DNA of 6,597 bases from Solirubrobacteraceae bacterium (GTDB lineage: Bacteria > Actinomycetota > Thermoleophilia > Solirubrobacterales > Solirubrobacteraceae): positions 1-6,597 of the forward strand of contig JASHYF010000358.1 of the NCBI GenBank assembly GCA_030043235.1. The letters run 5' to 3'. The translations under genes were made by a program, and so were the position numbers. How positions within the stretch are numbered: the stretch's first letter is position 1; the number at the start of each line of letters is the position of its first letter. The notes beneath the pieces were generated by a model that was not told where the DNA came from, ran no database searches, and saw only the letters and a list, made by a program, of their open reading frames with translations. Of the stretch, positions 5,092 to 6,597 are shown in pieces.

Positions 5092-6062
5092 GCAGCTCGA
5101 CCGCCGCACTGGCCAGCCTGCTCGGCCTCGACCCGGCGAGCTACCGCTCCCACTGGCTGCACTCGCCGCAGCGCACGTACGTCGAAACCAACTGCTACAC
5201 CGACATCTGGATCGAGCTCGTGCACGCGCGCGACACCGAGCCGGTGGCGGCGATGGGCTGCACGCTGCGGATGGACTTCGAGGGCGATCAGTGGACGTTC
5301 TTCAAGCCCCACCCCGAGGACCTCGAGCTGCTGTTCGGGATCGACGTGCACGAGATGCAGCCATATCGCCCGCTGCCCGAGCAGGCGGCCGAGCAGATCG
5401 CAAGGGGGCAGACGCTCATAGTCGAGCTCGACGCGTGGTATCTGCCCGACACGGCGGCGACGAGCTACCGCCGCGAGCACGTCAAGAGCTCCGTGGTGAT
5501 CGAGGCGATCGATCCCGCCGGCGAGCGCCTGCGCTACTTCCACGCGACCGGCCTGTACGAGCTCGACGGAGAGGACTACCGCGGCGTGTTTCGCCTCGGG
5601 CGCGAGCTCTCCGAGGACGTCCTGCCCCCGTACACCGAGCTCGTGCGCTTCGACGCCGGCCCATGCCTGGGCGGGGACGAGCTGCGCGAGGCCTCGCGCG
5701 CGCTGCTCAGGCGGCATCTCGCGCACCGCCCCGCGGACAACCCGTTCGAGCGCTTCGGCGCGCAGCTCGAGCGCGACCTGCCGCGCCTGCTGGGGGGCGA
5801 CGCCGCCGACTTTCACGCGTACGCGTTCGCCACCGTGCGCATGGCCGGATCGGCGTTCGAGGTTGCCGCCTCGCACGCGCAGTGGCTGCTCGGGGAGGGT
5901 GGCGAGGAGATCGCCCGCGCCTTCCGCCAGATCGTCGAGGGCTGCAAGGTGCTCTCCTTCCGGCTCGCGCGACGCCGGGCGTTCGACCCCCAGGAGACGC
6001 TTGCCGCGTTGGCCGGCGCCTGGCGGGAGGCGATGGAGCGGCTCGATGAGGCAACCGCCTGA
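5088..6062 (+). CDS. DUF1839 family protein, possible papain-fold acyltransferase
   Basis: A protein of 324 residues matching DUF1839, a family of unknown function often found beside amino acid:[carrier protein] ligases. The conserved N-terminal half reads TNCYTDIWIELVHA (Cys36), MDFEGDQWTFFKPHPEDLELLFGIDVHEM, VELDAWYLPDTAATSYRREH (His131) and VVIEAID (Asp142). The order of Cys with a following helix, then D-x-W-Y-L-P, then His, then a strand ending in Asp resembles C39 peptidases and the BtrH N-terminal acyltransferase domain, where Cys, His and Asp are catalytic. The C-terminal half is mainly helical with no recognisable motif. No signal peptide or membrane segment is visible, so it is cytoplasmic. 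I infer a role in moving the aminoacyl group off the carrier protein. It overlaps the ligase stop (ATGA) and runs 17 bases into the next gene. Confidence 0.85.
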   Translation: MSSSTAALASLLGLDPASYRSHWLHSPQRTYVETNCYTDIWIELVHARDTEPVAAMGCTLRMDFEGDQWTFFKPHPEDLELLFGIDVHEMQPYRPLPEQAAEQIARGQTLIVELDAWYLPDTAATSYRREHVKSSVVIEAIDPAGERLRYFHATGLYELDGEDYRGVFRLGRELSEDVLPPYTELVRFDAGPCLGGDELREASRALLRRHLAHRPADNPFERFGAQLERDLPRLLGGDAADFHAYAFATVRMAGSAFEVAASHAQWLLGEGGEEIARAFRQIVEGCKVLSFRLARRRAFDPQETLAALAGAWREAMERLDEATA

Positions 6063-6597
6063 GCTGCGGGGAGAGCGCGCGCCCGACGCCGGCGCGCGCG
6101 TGAGCTGCCACGAGTCGCGCCCGCTCTGCACGGGCTGGCAGGCGGCCGCGGCGCCGGCGGGCCTGTACACCGACCCCGCGAAGCTCGATCAGCTCGATTG
6201 GATGCCCGCGCGCGTGCCGGGGACGGCGGCGGGCGCGTTGCGGGAGGCGGGCGTGTGGCGGGCGGGACGGGCATATGACTTCGATGCGCAGGACTGGTGG
6301 TTTCGCACGAGCTTCGAGGCCGAGCCGGTGGACGCGAGCGAAGAGCTGATCCTGCATCTCGACGGGATCGCGACCGTCGCCGAGGTGCACCTCAACGGCG
6401 AGCTCGTGCTGGAGAGCGACTCGATGTTCGCCTCTCACGCGATCGACGTCGGCGAGAGCGTGCGCGAGACGAACGAGCTCGCGATCCGCTGCCGCGCGCT
6501 CGCGGACCTGCTGGGGGCGCGCCGGCGCCCGCGCGCCCGCTGGCGAACGCGGCTGGTGTACGACGGCGGCCTGCGCTTCTTCCGCACGATGCTGCTC
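6046..6597 (+). CDS. Glycoside hydrolase family 2 protein (beta-mannosidase-like), N-terminal part
   Basis: The frame is open to the window end, giving the first 184 residues of a much longer protein. The sequence has the features of the GH2 N-terminal jelly-roll sugar-binding domain: ARVPGTAAGAL (55-64), YDFDAQDWWFRTSFE (77-91), then LHLDGIATVAEVHLNGELVLESDSMF (103-128), ending in a basic RRRPRARWRTRL stretch. The catalytic barrel and its two glutamates lie beyond the window, so activity cannot be judged. There is no signal peptide, which suggests a cytoplasmic protein acting on an internal sugar-containing compound and not on extracellular polysaccharide. The ATG at 6046 overlaps the DUF1839 gene by 17 bases and has GGAG (6035-6038) seven bases upstream; a GTG at 6100 is a weaker alternative. 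Its place in the operon suggests a glycosidic intermediate or product. Confidence 0.87.
   Translation, partial: MRQPPELRGERAPDAGARVSCHESRPLCTGWQAAAAPAGLYTDPAKLDQLDWMPARVPGTAAGALREAGVWRAGRAYDFDAQDWWFRTSFEAEPVDASEELILHLDGIATVAEVHLNGELVLESDSMFASHAIDVGESVRETNELAIRCRALADLLGARRRPRARWRTRLVYDGGLRFFRTMLL

Noticed and set aside
2580..5660. Frequent GAGCTCG strings as a possible dispersed repeat
   Set aside because: They fall in frame on Glu-Leu codons and follow from the strong GAG/CTC codon preference.
4917..6170. Long minus-strand open frame antisense to the ligase and DUF1839 genes
   Set aside because: Low-complexity translation with no recognisable domain; both forward genes are strongly supported.
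1..6597. CRISPR arrays, tRNA or rRNA genes, insertion sequences, attachment sites
   Set aside because: No regularly spaced repeats, cloverleaf-like segments, transposase or integrase motifs, or terminal inverted repeats were seen.

Overview
The window is very GC-rich, with dense genes that overlap by a few bases and strong G/C bias at third codon positions. This suggests a high-GC actinobacterium. The style of the proteins resembles Thermoleophilia (Solirubrobacterales-like), but that placement is an inference from gene content and not from a marker gene.

Left part (1-2253). The window opens inside the 3' end of an AMP-forming acyl ligase of the fatty-acyl-AMP ligase type (+ strand). It faces a convergent universal stress protein gene (- strand), and a strong GC hairpin lies between the two stop codons. 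Next comes a 394-base stretch (1218-1611) with no intact gene. It holds a probable promoter for the stress protein, a short GGT repeat, and what looks like the decayed C-terminal end of a DUF4143-type ATPase (+ strand). A small metallo-beta-lactamase-fold protein with degenerate metal sites follows on the - strand.

Right part (2326-6597). This is the main interest: six + strand genes in a tight, translationally coupled operon whose junctions overlap by 1 to 17 bases. In order they are a 4'-phosphopantetheinyl transferase (AcpS type), an 83-residue carrier protein, an acyl-CoA dehydrogenase-fold flavoprotein, a stand-alone class II aminoacyl-tRNA-synthetase-like amino acid:[carrier protein] ligase, a DUF1839 protein, and the start of a glycoside hydrolase family 2 (beta-mannosidase-like) protein cut by the window end.

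How the genes may work together. The AcpS would install the phosphopantetheine arm on the carrier protein. The synthetase-like ligase would activate an amino acid and load it as an aminoacyl thioester. The flavoprotein could modify the tethered aminoacyl group. DUF1839, which shows a Cys/His/Asp pattern reminiscent of C39/BtrH-type papain-fold acyltransferases, could pass it to an acceptor. The GH2 protein points to a sugar-containing acceptor or product. The ligase and carrier steps rest on an established family (Mocibob and colleagues, Bradyrhizobium and other bacteria). The later steps and the final product are unknown and are proposed here as inference.
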